A DNA stretch of 64,000 nt from Phycisphaerae bacterium (GTDB taxonomy: Bacteria; Planctomycetota; Phycisphaerae; JAJVII01). The first letter of the stretch is position 1. Every line of letters begins with the position of its first letter. The position numbers were made by a program, and so were the translations under genes. A model generated the notes under the pieces. It had not been told where the DNA came from, searched no databases, and saw only the letters and a program-made list of their open reading frames with translations. The stretch covers positions 51,595-115,594 of the forward strand of contig JAJVII010000050.1 in assembly GCA_022072085.1 (NCBI GenBank), written 5' to 3'. Below, piece after piece: positions 51,671-61,451 of the stretch.

Positions 51671-52672
51671 ATGATGCCCGCGACCCATCCGCTGCCGGAG
51701 TTCCGCCCGCATCCGCTGCTGCCCGGCGGGCAGTTGCAGACGCTCGCGGCTGCGCTGCTGCCCGGCCCGCTGCCGTCGGAGTCGGCTGACCGCTTCACCG
51801 TCGCACTTGATGACGGCGACGGGCTGATGCTGCACGACATCCGGCCGCTCGGCTGGCGGACCGGCGACCGGGCGGCGGTCCTGATCCACGGGCTGGGCGG
51901 CAGCGCCGCCAGCCCCTACATGCGGCGGATCGCCGGCAAGCTGGCGGCGTGCGGCGTGCGGGCGTTCCGGATGGAGATGCGCGGCTGCGGGGCAGGGGCC
52001 GGCTTGGCCCGGCTGCCCTATCACAGCGGGCGCTCAGGCGACGCGGCGGCGGCGCTGCACGCGGTGGCGCATCGCTGCCCGGGTTCGCCGATTACGCTTA
52101 TCGGTTTCTCGCTGGGCGGCAACGTCGCGCTGAAGCTGGCCGGCGAGTGCGGCGGCTCGCCGCCGGCGGGTCTGGACAGCGCCGTCGCCGTCAGCCCTCC
52201 GATCGACCTGGCCGCCTGCTCGCGGGCCATTGCCAGGTCTGTCAATCGCCTGTACGATCTGAACTTCGCGCGGTGGCTGCGGCGGCAGGTTCGCGACCAG
52301 GCGAAGCTCGTCGGGCCGACCCCGGCCGACACGTTCGTCCGGCGGCATCGCCCGGCGACGCTTTTCGAGTTCGACTCTCACGTCATCGCCCCGATCTGCG
52401 GCTTCGCCGACGCCGACGACTACTACGCCCGCAGCAGCGCCGCCCGCGTGCTGGCGTCGGCACGGGTGGAGGTCCGCATGCTGGCCGACCGCCGCGACCC
52501 GATGGTCCCGTCGCGGATTTTCGGCGGCGTCGAGCGGCCCGGCGTTTCACTGACGCTCACCCGCGGCGGCGGACATCTGGGCTGGATCACGACGGCCGCC
52601 CGCGTCCCCGACCGCCGCTGGATGGACGCCTGGGTCGTCCGGCAGGTGACGTCGCTGCCGGCCCGAACATGA
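51671..52672 (+). CDS. YheT-type alpha/beta hydrolase
   Basis: The 333-residue protein starts at one of two adjacent ATGs (51671/51674). It has the UPF0017/YheT pattern: FRPHPLLPGGQLQTLAAALL, AVLIHGLGGSAASPYMR, RMEMRGCGAGAGLARL and the nucleophile ITLIGFSLGGNVALKLAGE, then DRRDPMVPS and GGHLGW for the acid and base. The substrate is unknown. It lies in an unrelated gene neighbourhood. Confidence 0.87.
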   Translation: MMPATHPLPEFRPHPLLPGGQLQTLAAALLPGPLPSESADRFTVALDDGDGLMLHDIRPLGWRTGDRAAVLIHGLGGSAASPYMRRIAGKLAACGVRAFRMEMRGCGAGAGLARLPYHSGRSGDAAAALHAVAHRCPGSPITLIGFSLGGNVALKLAGECGGSPPAGLDSAVAVSPPIDLAACSRAIARSVNRLYDLNFARWLRRQVRDQAKLVGPTPADTFVRRHRPATLFEFDSHVIAPICGFADADDYYARSSAARVLASARVEVRMLADRRDPMVPSRIFGGVERPGVSLTLTRGGGHLGWITTAARVPDRRWMDAWVVRQVTSLPART

Positions 52673-52685
52673 AGAGGTCTGTCGC

Positions 52686-53750
52686 GTGAGACTGCTGTTC
52701 GATCTCGGCCATCCCGCGCACTTCCACCTGTTCCGCCACACCATGGCGGCCATGCGCGACTCCGGCGACGAGGTCGTCGTCATCGCCCGCGAAAAGGAGT
52801 GCCTGGCCGACCTGCTGGCCGCCGACGGCTGGTCCTTTCACCGCGTCCCGCGCCACGGGCGTAGGCTGGCCGGGCTGGGGGTCCAGTCGCTCCGCACGCT
52901 TCGCCTGGCGTTGTCGCTTTCGCAGCCGCGCCCGTTCGACCTGATGCTGGGCACGTCGATCGTTGTCGGGGCGGCGTCGCGGCTGACCGGTGCGACCAGC
53001 CTGGCGTTCAGCGAGGACGACGCCGGCGTCATCCCGCTCCAGGCGCTGCTCAGCTACGGACCGGCGCACTACATCGTCACGCCGCACTGCCTGGCCGGCG
53101 AATTCCGCGGCCGCCGACACCTGACTTACCCCGGCTATCACGAGCTGGCCTACCTGCACCCGGCGCGGCGGGCGGCGCGGGCCGACGTGCACGCCGAACT
53201 CGGCCTCTCGCCCGGCGAGCGGTTCTTCGTCGTGCGGCTGGTTGCGATGCGGGCGCACCACGATATCGGCCAGCGCGGCCTGGGACCCGAGCAGGTGCGA
53301 ACGATCATCGGCCGGCTGGCGGCGCACGGGCGGGTGTTCGTGACGGCCGAGGCAGGCCTGGCCCCGGACCTGGCGCCGCTGGCGCTGCCGACGCGGCCGG
53401 AACGGATATTCGACGTGCTGGAATCGGCCGACCTGCTCTTCGGCGACAGCGCGACGATGACGGCTGAGGCGGCGGTGCTGGGCACGCCGGCCATCCGCTG
53501 TCACAGCTTTGCCGGGCGGCTGAGCTACATGCAGGAACTGGACCGCCGCCACGGCCTGCTCCGCGAGTTCCAGCCGGAGCAGTTCCATCAGGCCGTCGCC
53601 CAGGCCGAGCAGTGGCTCGCCCAGCCCGACCTGCGGGCCGGCTGGCTCGCCCGCCGCGACGCCATGCTGGCCGCCTGCGTGGATGTCAGCGGCTGGATCA
53701 TCGACCTGCTGGACCGCCTTCGCGAAGCTCGCTCGCGACGGGTTCGCTAG
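52686..53750 (+). CDS. DUF354-family protein (GT-B-like fold)
   Basis: The 354-residue protein starts at GTG 52686, 13 bases after the YheT stop. LLFDLGHPAHFHLFRHTM is the DUF354 opening, GTSIVVGAASRLTG and FSEDDAG follow in the middle, and DLLFGDSATMTAEAAVLG is the C-terminal nucleotide-binding-like segment. Members probably are glycosyltransferase- or epimerase-like and are found in envelope-polysaccharide clusters. The biochemical role is not known. Confidence 0.82.
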   Translation: MRLLFDLGHPAHFHLFRHTMAAMRDSGDEVVVIAREKECLADLLAADGWSFHRVPRHGRRLAGLGVQSLRTLRLALSLSQPRPFDLMLGTSIVVGAASRLTGATSLAFSEDDAGVIPLQALLSYGPAHYIVTPHCLAGEFRGRRHLTYPGYHELAYLHPARRAARADVHAELGLSPGERFFVVRLVAMRAHHDIGQRGLGPEQVRTIIGRLAAHGRVFVTAEAGLAPDLAPLALPTRPERIFDVLESADLLFGDSATMTAEAAVLGTPAIRCHSFAGRLSYMQELDRRHGLLREFQPEQFHQAVAQAEQWLAQPDLRAGWLARRDAMLAACVDVSGWIIDLLDRLREARSRRVR

Positions 53751-54005
53751 CTCGGGGCGATTCAGTTTCCCCGGACGCAACGCGCTCCCCTGCTGGTCGC
53801 GGCCAAGTGCTTGGTTACCACAACGCCGCAGGCGAGCGCGGCAGGGATTGTCGCGAACACTTCCCGGCAGACTGTTTCACGCTCATCACCCCCCCCGCGT
53901 CTCCCCCCTCTTGCCCGCGTGGAAAGCCCGTTCCCCGACGCCTACAATTCCCCCACGATGGTGAAATCGCCGTCGCCGTGTTGAGCAAGCCGAAGAGGAC
54001 AACCC

Positions 54006-54995
54006 ATGGCCCCGCGGTGTCCAGGACCGGTCCGGCGTCCAGGCGAGATCCTCGCGCCGGCGCTCCTCTTCCTGCTCGCGTGCGTCGGCCTGCTGCGGGC
54101 TGACGATGGGCTGCCCCTCGCGCTGCCCGGCCTGCCCGACGCCGAGACGCCGCACGACCTGGTCAAGGCCGAGTTGCTGGCTGACACCCGCACCGTCGCG
54201 CCCGGCCGACCGTTCCGCGTCGGCGTGCTGCTGCGGATGAAACCCGGCTGGCACGTCTACTGGCGAAACCCCGGCGACGCAGGCCTGGCGACGACCGTCC
54301 GCTTCGATCTGCCGTCCGGCTTCGTCGCGTCGCCCCTCCAGTGGCCGATCCCCGAGCGATACGAACTGCCCGGCGACATCGTCGACTACGGCTACAGCGG
54401 CCAAGTCCTGCTGTTGGCTGACGTGACTCCGCCGACAAAGCTCGACGGCGAGACAGTGAAGCTGGCGGCCCGGGTCGATTGGCTGAGCTGCAACGAGAAG
54501 TGCGTCCCCGGCGGGGCGACGCTGTCGCTGACGCTGGCGGTCGGCCAGGCGGCGCAGCCGGACCACGCGGAGTTGTTCGCGACCTGGGCCGGGCGGCTGC
54601 CGACGGCCGGCGGCGCCGCGGATTGCCCGGTGTCGGTCGAGGTCGAGGGGGTCGTGGCGCGACAGGCGGCGCCCCAGGCGATCCGGGTGACGCTGAAATG
54701 GAACAAGGAGTGCGACGCCGCGGCGGCCGTCGACCTGCGGTGCTATCCGGCCCCGCCGGATGGATGCGCAGTCGAGAACCTGAAGGTGACGCCGCAGCCC
54801 GGCCGGGTCGAGGTGAGCCTGACGGTGCGGCGGCTGACGGGGATCAGGGCCGACGGCTCGCCGGTGGCGCTGTTGGTCAGTTGGGGGCCGAAGGACGGGA
54901 GGCGAGGCATCCAAGTCGAACTGCCCGTGTCCGGCGATCCGGAGGCGCGGGCGCCGCCGCAGTCCGGCGGCACGACGCGGCCTGACGACGAATGA
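54006..54995 (+). CDS. DsbD N-terminal-domain-like protein, exported
   Basis: The 329-residue protein has an N-terminal hydrophobic segment (ILAPALLFLLACVGLLRAD) and a domain like the periplasmic alpha domain of DsbD: FRVGVLLRMKPGWHVYWRNP, GDAGLATTVRF, LSCNEKCVPGG (two cysteines, CNEKC) and a beta-rich C-terminus. No transmembrane or thioredoxin domain follows, so it is not a full DsbD. It lies just before a tandem redoxin gene, so disulfide or thiol chemistry is plausible. Confidence 0.82.
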   Translation: MAPRCPGPVRRPGEILAPALLFLLACVGLLRADDGLPLALPGLPDAETPHDLVKAELLADTRTVAPGRPFRVGVLLRMKPGWHVYWRNPGDAGLATTVRFDLPSGFVASPLQWPIPERYELPGDIVDYGYSGQVLLLADVTPPTKLDGETVKLAARVDWLSCNEKCVPGGATLSLTLAVGQAAQPDHAELFATWAGRLPTAGGAADCPVSVEVEGVVARQAAPQAIRVTLKWNKECDAAAAVDLRCYPAPPDGCAVENLKVTPQPGRVEVSLTVRRLTGIRADGSPVALLVSWGPKDGRRGIQVELPVSGDPEARAPPQSGGTTRPDDE

Positions 54996-55055
54996 TCGAG
55001 GCGTGAAGTTAGAGTGGAAGTTGAACCGGACCTTCTTTGGCGATGGAGAAGCGAT

Positions 55056-56372
55056 ATGAAACGCTATGCGTGGCTGTTGAGCGTGATGGGCGTGCTGGCG
55101 GTCGGCCTGTGGCTGAGCGCGGCCGCGTGGGCCGGCGACGGCGACTGCCCGGGCGGGAGTTGCGGTGACGACACGGTCTCCGCGATCGGCGATGACGGCC
55201 CGCCGCCCTGCTGCCAGGATAACGACGCCGCGGCGACCGACCCGACGGCCGTGGCGGCTGACGTGAAGACCGACGCCGAGGCCAAGTTGGCCGACAAGGC
55301 GAAAGAAGCCGCCAAGCCCGCGCCCGCGCTGACCGTGGCCAGGCTCGGCCAGCCCGCGCCCAATTTCCTGCTGGTCGATCAGGCCGGCCAGCCGCATCGG
55401 CTGAGCGACTACCGCGGCAAGACCGTCGTGCTGGAGTGGGTGAACTGGGGCTGCCCGTTCATCCAGCGTCACCTGGCTGCGGGCACGGCCCAGGCGCTGG
55501 TCGAGAAGTACAAGGACAAGAACGTTGTCTGGCTTGCGATCAACAGCACCCGCAACAGCACCGCCGCCGAGAACAAGGCCACGGCTGACAAGTTCAAGTT
55601 GAACTACGCCGTGTTGGACGACCATCGCGGCCGCGTCGGGCGGATGTTCGCCGCCCGCCACACGCCGGACGTGCGGATCATCGACGCCAAGGGCGTGCTG
55701 GCCTACACCGGCGGGCTTGACAACGACCCCAAGGGCGACATGAGCGACCGCGTCAACTATGTCGATCTGGCGCTGACGGCGCTGACCGGCGGCCAGTCCG
55801 TCGCCGTGCCCGAGACCAAGGCCTACGGCTGCGGCGTTCACTACCAGCCGGTCGGGCAGTTCACGCTCGCGGACCAGGCGGGCAAGTCGGTCAGCCTGAC
55901 GGACTACGCCGGCAAGGTCGTCGTGCTGGAGTGGACCAACTGGGACTGCCCGTTCGTTCAGGCCCACCTGCGGGCCGAGACGACCTCGAAACTGGCGGCG
56001 AAATACGCCGGTCAGGGCGTCGTCTGGCTGATGGTCAATAGCACGAACTACGCGACGGCCGACGCGAACAAGGCCGCCGTCGAGAAGTTCCATCTGCCGA
56101 CGGTGCTGGACGACCACGCGGGCGAGGTCGGCCGACTCTACGGCGCCAGGACGACGCCCGACGTATTCGTGCTCGACGCCAACGGGGCCATCGCCTACGA
56201 GGGCGCGATTGACGACAACCCGATGGGCCGAAAGGACAAGTCCACCAACTATGTCGCCCAGGCCCTGGACGAACTGCTGGGCGACAAGGGCGTCAGCGTG
56301 AAGGAAACCCGCCCCTACGGCTGCTCGGTCAAGTACGCCAAGAAGACCGCCAGCGTGCCCGTGGGGCAGTAG
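55056..56372 (+). CDS. Exported protein with two tandem redoxin (AhpC/TSA) domains
   Basis: The 438-residue protein starts at ATG 55056 and has a signal peptide (WLLSVMGVLAVGLWLSAAAW). A cysteine-rich stretch follows (CPGGSCGDD, CCQ). Two about 160-residue redoxin domains begin at LGQPAPNFLLVDQAGQPHRL and at VGQFTLADQAGKSVSLTDY, each with one Cys in NWGCPFIQRH and NWDCPFVQAH in place of the CxxC motif. The domains also share HTPDV- and TTPDV-type strands. Both probably are peroxide- or thiol-active. A terminator follows at 56410-56433. Confidence 0.88.
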   Translation: MKRYAWLLSVMGVLAVGLWLSAAAWAGDGDCPGGSCGDDTVSAIGDDGPPPCCQDNDAAATDPTAVAADVKTDAEAKLADKAKEAAKPAPALTVARLGQPAPNFLLVDQAGQPHRLSDYRGKTVVLEWVNWGCPFIQRHLAAGTAQALVEKYKDKNVVWLAINSTRNSTAAENKATADKFKLNYAVLDDHRGRVGRMFAARHTPDVRIIDAKGVLAYTGGLDNDPKGDMSDRVNYVDLALTALTGGQSVAVPETKAYGCGVHYQPVGQFTLADQAGKSVSLTDYAGKVVVLEWTNWDCPFVQAHLRAETTSKLAAKYAGQGVVWLMVNSTNYATADANKAAVEKFHLPTVLDDHAGEVGRLYGARTTPDVFVLDANGAIAYEGAIDDNPMGRKDKSTNYVAQALDELLGDKGVSVKETRPYGCSVKYAKKTASVPVGQ

Positions 56373-56409
56373 CGGACGAAGTGTCTTCCGATGGCCGGGG
56401 GCGGTCCGT

Positions 56410-56433
56410 AGGCCGGATCGCTCCCGGCCTTTT
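56410..56433 (+). terminator. Intrinsic terminator after redoxin gene
   Basis: A 7-bp stem (AGGCCGG 56410-56416 with CCGGCCT 56424-56430) with a 7-nt loop is followed by TTTT. Confidence 0.65.
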
Positions 56434-56510
56434 CGCAGGCTGGTGTCAGTCGTCTGCCTGTCGTGCGACCTGTTCCTCCGCGCGATCCTCTGTGGGTCGC
56501 GGCTGGACGT

Positions 56511-56912
56511 TCAACCGCCCGGCGTGAAGGCGACGTGGACCTGTCGCGCCCGCGGGCCGTCGAACTCCGCGAAGAAGACGCTCTGCCACGTTCCCAGCAC
56601 CATCCGCCCGCCGCGGACGATGACCTGTTCGCTGCACCCGACCAGGCTGCTCTTGACGTGGCTGTCGCTGTTGCCTTCGTTGTGGCGGTAGTAGCTCTCT
56701 CGCTGCGGGACGAGACGGCAGAGCTTCTCGATCCAGTCGCGGCAGACGTCGGGGTCGGCGTTCTCATTGATGGTGATCGCGGCCGTCGTGTGCGGCGTGA
56801 AGATCGTCGCCACGCCGTCGCCGGCGCCCATCGCCTCCAGCGCTGCGCTGACCGCCCCGTCGATGTTGACCAGCTCGTTGCGAGCGGTCGTGCGAACGCT
56901 GAACGTCTCCAT
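56511..56912 (-). CDS. YjbQ-family protein (UPF0047)
   Basis: The 133-residue protein starts at ATG 56912 after AAGGAG. It has the YjbQ pattern: VATIFTPHTTAAITINENAD with the conserved H and T, HNEGNSDSHVKSSLVG with two histidines, and LGTWQSVFFAEFDGPR. Members have been linked to thiamin-phosphate formation in vitro, but the physiological role is uncertain. It is transcribed towards the redoxin gene. Confidence 0.92.
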   Translation of the reverse strand: METFSVRTTARNELVNIDGAVSAALEAMGAGDGVATIFTPHTTAAITINENADPDVCRDWIEKLCRLVPQRESYYRHNEGNSDSHVKSSLVGCSEQVIVRGGRMVLGTWQSVFFAEFDGPRARQVHVAFTPGG

Positions 56913-57043
56913 CGCGATCTCCTTTTTGCCTTGCGTCCCTTTATCGCACAAACGCCCGGGCATTCAAGCCGGCCGCCGGGTTGCTTCCGCCGGGCGATCG
57001 AATAATGTAGTCTCTTTGACCTCCCGGTCGGAAAGGGCCTGCG

Positions 57044-58345
57044 ATGACATTGAACGCCACGACGCGCGGCCGCATCCTTGCCGCGGCCGACTCGCTTCGC
57101 GACGAACTCGTCGACACGGTCAGCCGCATGGTGCAGATCAACACCGTCAACCCCTACTGCGGCGACGAGACGGCATCGCTGGAGAAGCCCGGCCAACTCG
57201 ACTTGCGCGACCGCCTCGCGGCCGCGGGGTTCGCGACGACGCTCTTCGAGCCGCCGGCCGACGTCTACGCGCAGGCCGGCATGATCGGCCCGGCCGGGCG
57301 GAGCTGGGAGGACCGGCCCAACCTCGTCGGCGAGTTGACGCTGGGCGACGGGAGCGGACGATCGCTCATCCTCAACTGCCACATGGACACCGTCGGGGCC
57401 GAGGGCATGACCATCGACCCGTTCGGGGGCGAGGTCCGCGACGGTTGCATCCACGGTCGCGGCAGCAGCGACAGCAAGGGCAACCTGGCCGTCGGCCTGT
57501 TCGCCGTCCGCGCCCTCCAGGCCGCCGGCGTGCCGCTGAACGGCCGCCTGATCTTCGAGTCGGTCGTCGACGAGGAATGCAACGGCGGCGGCGCCGGCAC
57601 GGTCGCCTGCTGCCTGGCCGGCTACCGCGCCGACGCGGCCATCTGCCTGGACGGCCTGGGCACGCAGCCGATCGTCGGCTGCAATGGCGTGCTGACGCTC
57701 CGGCTCGACGTGCACGGCCGGGCCGGGCACGCCGCGATGGGCGCGGTCAACGCGATCGACAAGGCCCGCGTGCTGGCTGACGCGATGGACGTGCTGAAGC
57801 GCCAGCGGGCGGCGGCCGCCGAGCCTACGATGGTCAACCTCGGCGTATTCCACGCCGGCACGATCCCCGCGATCGTCCCGGGCGAGGCGACGCTCGCCTA
57901 CAACCTCACCTACACCGTCGCCGAGGCCGAGCAGTCGAAGCGCGAGCGCGGGGCGTGGGGCTCGGCGCTGCTGCGCGAGCAGATCGAGCGGCTGATCGCC
58001 GACGCCGGCGGCCGCGATCCGTGGCTGGCCGACCACGCCCCGACGCTCACCTGGGTGAAGGACCTCTTCCCTTATGCCACGCCCCTGGACGCCGAGATCG
58101 TCCGCGTCGTCGGCGACGCCGCCGCGGCCGCGACCGGCCGCCGGCCCGCGCCGTTCCACATGCTCGCCTGGTCCGACGCCTGCCACACGTCGCTGGCGGG
58201 CATCCCGACGGTCGGCTTCGGCTGCGGCCTGGCCGGCAAGGCCCACGCCGCCGATGAGTGCGTGCGGATCGACGACCTGATGATCGGCGTGCGGACGGTC
58301 GCGCTGGCGATCGCGGCGTTCCTCTCGACGGAGGCCGGTGCGTGA
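57044..58345 (+). CDS. M20-family metallopeptidase/deacylase
   Basis: The 433-residue protein follows the ArgE/DapE/ACY1 pattern. Metal ligands appear in LILNCHMDTVG (H and D), CIHGRGSSDSKGNLA (D), VVDEECNGG (EE) and the late AHAADECVRIDD (H). The dimerisation domain lies between (LDVHGRAGHAAMG). It hydrolyses amide bonds of N-acylated amino acids or peptides. Substrate is open. The stop overlaps the next gene's GTG. Confidence 0.9.
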   Translation: MTLNATTRGRILAAADSLRDELVDTVSRMVQINTVNPYCGDETASLEKPGQLDLRDRLAAAGFATTLFEPPADVYAQAGMIGPAGRSWEDRPNLVGELTLGDGSGRSLILNCHMDTVGAEGMTIDPFGGEVRDGCIHGRGSSDSKGNLAVGLFAVRALQAAGVPLNGRLIFESVVDEECNGGGAGTVACCLAGYRADAAICLDGLGTQPIVGCNGVLTLRLDVHGRAGHAAMGAVNAIDKARVLADAMDVLKRQRAAAAEPTMVNLGVFHAGTIPAIVPGEATLAYNLTYTVAEAEQSKRERGAWGSALLREQIERLIADAGGRDPWLADHAPTLTWVKDLFPYATPLDAEIVRVVGDAAAAATGRRPAPFHMLAWSDACHTSLAGIPTVGFGCGLAGKAHAADECVRIDDLMIGVRTVALAIAAFLSTEAGA

Positions 58346-58983
58346 CGACCCTCTACATCGTGCGGCACGGCCAGACCGCGTGGAACCGCGACAAGGTCTT
58401 CCGCGGGTCGATCGACGTGCCGCTCAGCGAGGTCGGCGTCGAGCAGGCCCGCGCGGCCGCCCGGCGGCTGGCCGACGTGCCGCTCGCTGCCTGCTACGCC
58501 AGCCCGATGGGCCGGGCCCGCGAGACGGCCCGGCTGATCGCCGCCCCGCACGGCCTGGAGGTCGCGGTCGAGCCGGGGCTGATGGACCTGAACAACGGGC
58601 AGTGGGAGGGCAAGACCGAGCGCGACGTGGCGGCTGAGTGGCCGGACCTGTCTGCCCTGTGGCGGAGCCGTCCGCACGAGGTTCAGTTCCCCGGCGGCGA
58701 GTCGCTGGCGGTCGTGCGCGACCGGTCATCCGAAGCCGTCGTCCGGCTGGCGGCGCGGCACGAGGGAGAGTCGATCCTGCTGGTCAGCCACCGCGCCCCC
58801 TGCCGGCTGATCTGCTGCACGCTGCTGGGGCTGGACGCGACGCACTTCGCGGCGGTGCGGCAGGACAACGCCTGCATCGACATCTTCCAGCGGGACGCGA
58901 CCGGGCGATGGGTCGTGCGCCTGCTCAACGGCGTCGACCATCTCCGCGACGTGAAGGGCGGGCTGCTTGCTGACGACTTCTGA
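58342..58983 (+). CDS. Histidine phosphatase (phosphoglycerate-mutase-like)
   Basis: The 213-residue protein starts at GTG 58342. It has LYIVRHGQTAWNRDKVFRG (RHG motif with the phosphorylated H), SPMGRARETARLIAA, GQWEGKTERDVAAEWP and LVSHRAPCRLICC (second H). Members of this branch include GpmB/CobC-like and alpha-ribazole phosphatases. It overlaps the M20 gene, so the two are cotranscribed. Confidence 0.92.
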   Translation: MTTLYIVRHGQTAWNRDKVFRGSIDVPLSEVGVEQARAAARRLADVPLAACYASPMGRARETARLIAAPHGLEVAVEPGLMDLNNGQWEGKTERDVAAEWPDLSALWRSRPHEVQFPGGESLAVVRDRSSEAVVRLAARHEGESILLVSHRAPCRLICCTLLGLDATHFAAVRQDNACIDIFQRDATGRWVVRLLNGVDHLRDVKGGLLADDF

Positions 58984-59601
58984 TCACAGCGGCCGGTAGA
59001 CCGCCCACAGGTCGTATTCGATCTTCGTGTTCCACGTCCGCAGGCCGACCCAGCCGGCGCCCAGGGGCGCGTCGTCGATCCAGTCGTGGATAAGCACACC
59101 GTCGATCACGGCCTGCAGCCGCGGGCCGCGTTTGACGATCTGCACGACGTAGCGGTGCTCGTTGACGCTGCCGAGCATCAGCTCGGTCCGCTCGACAAAC
59201 CCCGGGTCCTTCCGCATCCGCGTGTGGTCGCAGGTCAGCGTGAAGATGTAGTTGGGCAGCTCATGATAGAGCTGATACTGCCCGGTCAGCCCGGCGACCC
59301 GCTCCATCGACGTCCCGCCCGGTCCGGTCGCGCAGAAGAAGCAGTTGAAGTTCCGCCCCGTCGATGGTGCGTGGCAGATGCCCGCGTATTCGATGATCAG
59401 GTCCGCCGGGAAGTCACGCCTCAGCCAGACCGTCACACCGCGCTTCTCCACGCAGTCGATGTGCAGCCGGCCGTCGCGGAACTCGCACGTTCCGCCCTGA
59501 CTCTCCACGCGGTAGTCTTCACCGCCCGCGAAGTCGCACGCCCAAAGCGGTTCGCCGGCCACCCGTTCGCCGCCGAAACGGAATTCCCTGTGCGCGGTCA
59601 T
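58984..59601 (-). CDS. Concanavalin-like (LamG/DUF1961-type) protein
   Basis: The 205-residue protein has a beta-rich pattern of concanavalin-like jelly rolls (EPLWACDFAGGEDYRVESQ, GVTVWLRRDFPADLIIEYAG, NCFFCATGPGGTSMER, HRYVVQIVKRGPRLQAVIDG, AGWVGLRTWNTKIEYD). Such proteins occur with polysaccharide-lyase or glycoside-hydrolase genes. Here it is divergent from a (alpha/alpha)6-type protein at 59733, which supports a common role in polysaccharide use. Confidence 0.6.
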   Translation of the reverse strand: MTAHREFRFGGERVAGEPLWACDFAGGEDYRVESQGGTCEFRDGRLHIDCVEKRGVTVWLRRDFPADLIIEYAGICHAPSTGRNFNCFFCATGPGGTSMERVAGLTGQYQLYHELPNYIFTLTCDHTRMRKDPGFVERTELMLGSVNEHRYVVQIVKRGPRLQAVIDGVLIHDWIDDAPLGAGWVGLRTWNTKIEYDLWAVYRPL

Positions 59602-59732
59602 GTCGCCTCCGTCGTTCCCCGCATAATAGTCCGCCTCCCGCCCGCGTCCAGCGCCGGCTTGACACGGCCGAGCCGCCCGGCATACTGCACGCTTTACTTT
59701 TCGGCCCGATCGGCCGACAGCGAGGGACTTCG

Positions 59733-61451
59733 ATGAGTGATATTCGCGGCCGCCTGGTGCAGTACGTCACCCGTTTCGTCGAGCAGCGGATTCTGGCCGA
59801 CGGCGGCGAGCAGGCCGCCCGGCGGATCACCGACCGCATGGACGGCAGCGGCTTCGTCGACCTGATCACGGCCTCGGCCTTGCCGGCGGCGATCGTCAGC
59901 GAGGCCGCCTGCGGCGCGGCGCTGCATCCCCAGGCCGACCGCATCCGGCGCATCGCCCTGCGGCTGGCCGACCTCAAGGCCCGGCTGATCCTCCGCCACT
60001 CGCGCCCCGGGCACATGCCGTTCAGCTTCGGCTCGGTCGGCTTCGGGCCGACGGTCGAGCTGCTGACGCCGCACGCGTCGGCGTCGCGGCGGCGGCTGTG
60101 GGGCAGGGCGATGGCCGCCTACTCGCTGGCGACGCGGCAGTTCCTGCTCAGCAAGAAGGCCGCTTGGGGCCGGCCCGGACCCTACACCGGCTGTGGGCCC
60201 AATCACCTGTTCCTGATGGGCGCGGCCCTGTACCGCTTCGGTCGGCTGACGGGCAACGCGACCGACGTTGGCATCGGCAGGACCGTCGTCCGCCGAATGT
60301 GCGGCATCCAGGCCGCCAACGGCTGCTTCGTCGAGGACACCGGCCCGGTCGTCGCCTATCACGGCGTGAGCCTGTTCGGGCTGATGGACTACCACTCGGC
60401 CAGCGGCGACCGCGCCGTCGCCGGCGCCTTCGAGCGCGGGGTCGACTTCCTCACCCGGACGCGATATCCCGACCTCGGCCCGCTGACGATCATCGACCAG
60501 CGCAACCGCGTGCGGCACTCGACGCGCTGGCAGAGCGGGCGGCGTCGCTGGGGCGGGCTGGGGCCATACCTGCTCACCTTCGGCCACACGCCCGAGGGCC
60601 GGCGGCTGGCCCACGCGGCGCTGGACGAGGTCGAGCAGCGCCTCGACGCCGCCCAGCCACGCCCGATGGACTTCTATGCCCTGGGCATGGCCGCGATGGG
60701 CGCCTGGACCGCCTCCCCCGGGCCGACAGCCCGGCGGCTGGCCATCGAGCGCCCCGCCTGCGTCAACCGCATCGACGCCCTGAGCGCCACCGTCCGCCGC
60801 GACGGCTGGTGCGTCGGCCTGTGCGCCCACCACGTCTCGCAGCGCCCGGGCAACCCGTTCATCCTCGACCGCACGCAGAACCTTAGCCTCTACCACGACC
60901 GTCACGGCCTGCTCATCGGCGGCGGAAACGACAAGCAGGCCTTCGACGCCGCGACGCTGGAAATCTGCGAGAGCGGCTACGTCTACTACTTCCCCGCGCT
61001 GACCGGTCGGGTGTCGGCGGCCGGACGCGGCGGGTCGGTCGAGCTTTACTACGGCTCGGCCCGCGCGAAGCTATCGGCGAAGATCCTCTCGCCGCGGCAG
61101 GTCGAACTGATCGCCGGCGCGGTGACGAACTACGGCCACCAGGCCAACCGCTTCAACCTCCAGATTCCCTACGGCGTCGGCACGCCGGTGCGCATCGACG
61201 GGAGCAAAGTCATGAAGCTGACCGGCCGCGCCGAGGAGAAGGACTGGACGGTCCGCCGCTCGTTCGAGATCGTCGGCCGATTCCGCGTTGAAGCCCTCGG
61301 CGGCGCGACGTTCTGCTGGCCGCACTTCCCCTGGCACAGCTACAACGAGCCGACTTACCGCAGCGGGATCGACGAAGCCGTCGGCTACCTCCGCCTGGCG
61401 ATGAGCGGCCGCGACCTCACCGAGCGCACCGTCCGCGTAACGGCGCTCTGA
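59733..61451 (+). CDS. (alpha/alpha)6-toroid plus beta-sandwich protein (heparinase-like)
   Basis: The 572-residue protein has an N-terminal helical half with motifs like GPYTGCGPNHLFLMGAAL and EDTGPVVAYHGVSLFGLMDY, reminiscent of toroid folds in polysaccharide lyases, and a C-terminal beta-rich half (VELYYGSARAKLSAKIL, RRSFEIVGRFRVEALG). The layout resembles heparinase II/III-like or related families without the clear Y/H/N catalytic pattern. It may process an acidic polysaccharide. It is divergent from the concanavalin-like gene across 131 bases. Confidence 0.5.
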   Translation: MSDIRGRLVQYVTRFVEQRILADGGEQAARRITDRMDGSGFVDLITASALPAAIVSEAACGAALHPQADRIRRIALRLADLKARLILRHSRPGHMPFSFGSVGFGPTVELLTPHASASRRRLWGRAMAAYSLATRQFLLSKKAAWGRPGPYTGCGPNHLFLMGAALYRFGRLTGNATDVGIGRTVVRRMCGIQAANGCFVEDTGPVVAYHGVSLFGLMDYHSASGDRAVAGAFERGVDFLTRTRYPDLGPLTIIDQRNRVRHSTRWQSGRRRWGGLGPYLLTFGHTPEGRRLAHAALDEVEQRLDAAQPRPMDFYALGMAAMGAWTASPGPTARRLAIERPACVNRIDALSATVRRDGWCVGLCAHHVSQRPGNPFILDRTQNLSLYHDRHGLLIGGGNDKQAFDAATLEICESGYVYYFPALTGRVSAAGRGGSVELYYGSARAKLSAKILSPRQVELIAGAVTNYGHQANRFNLQIPYGVGTPVRIDGSKVMKLTGRAEEKDWTVRRSFEIVGRFRVEALGGATFCWPHFPWHSYNEPTYRSGIDEAVGYLRLAMSGRDLTERTVRVTAL

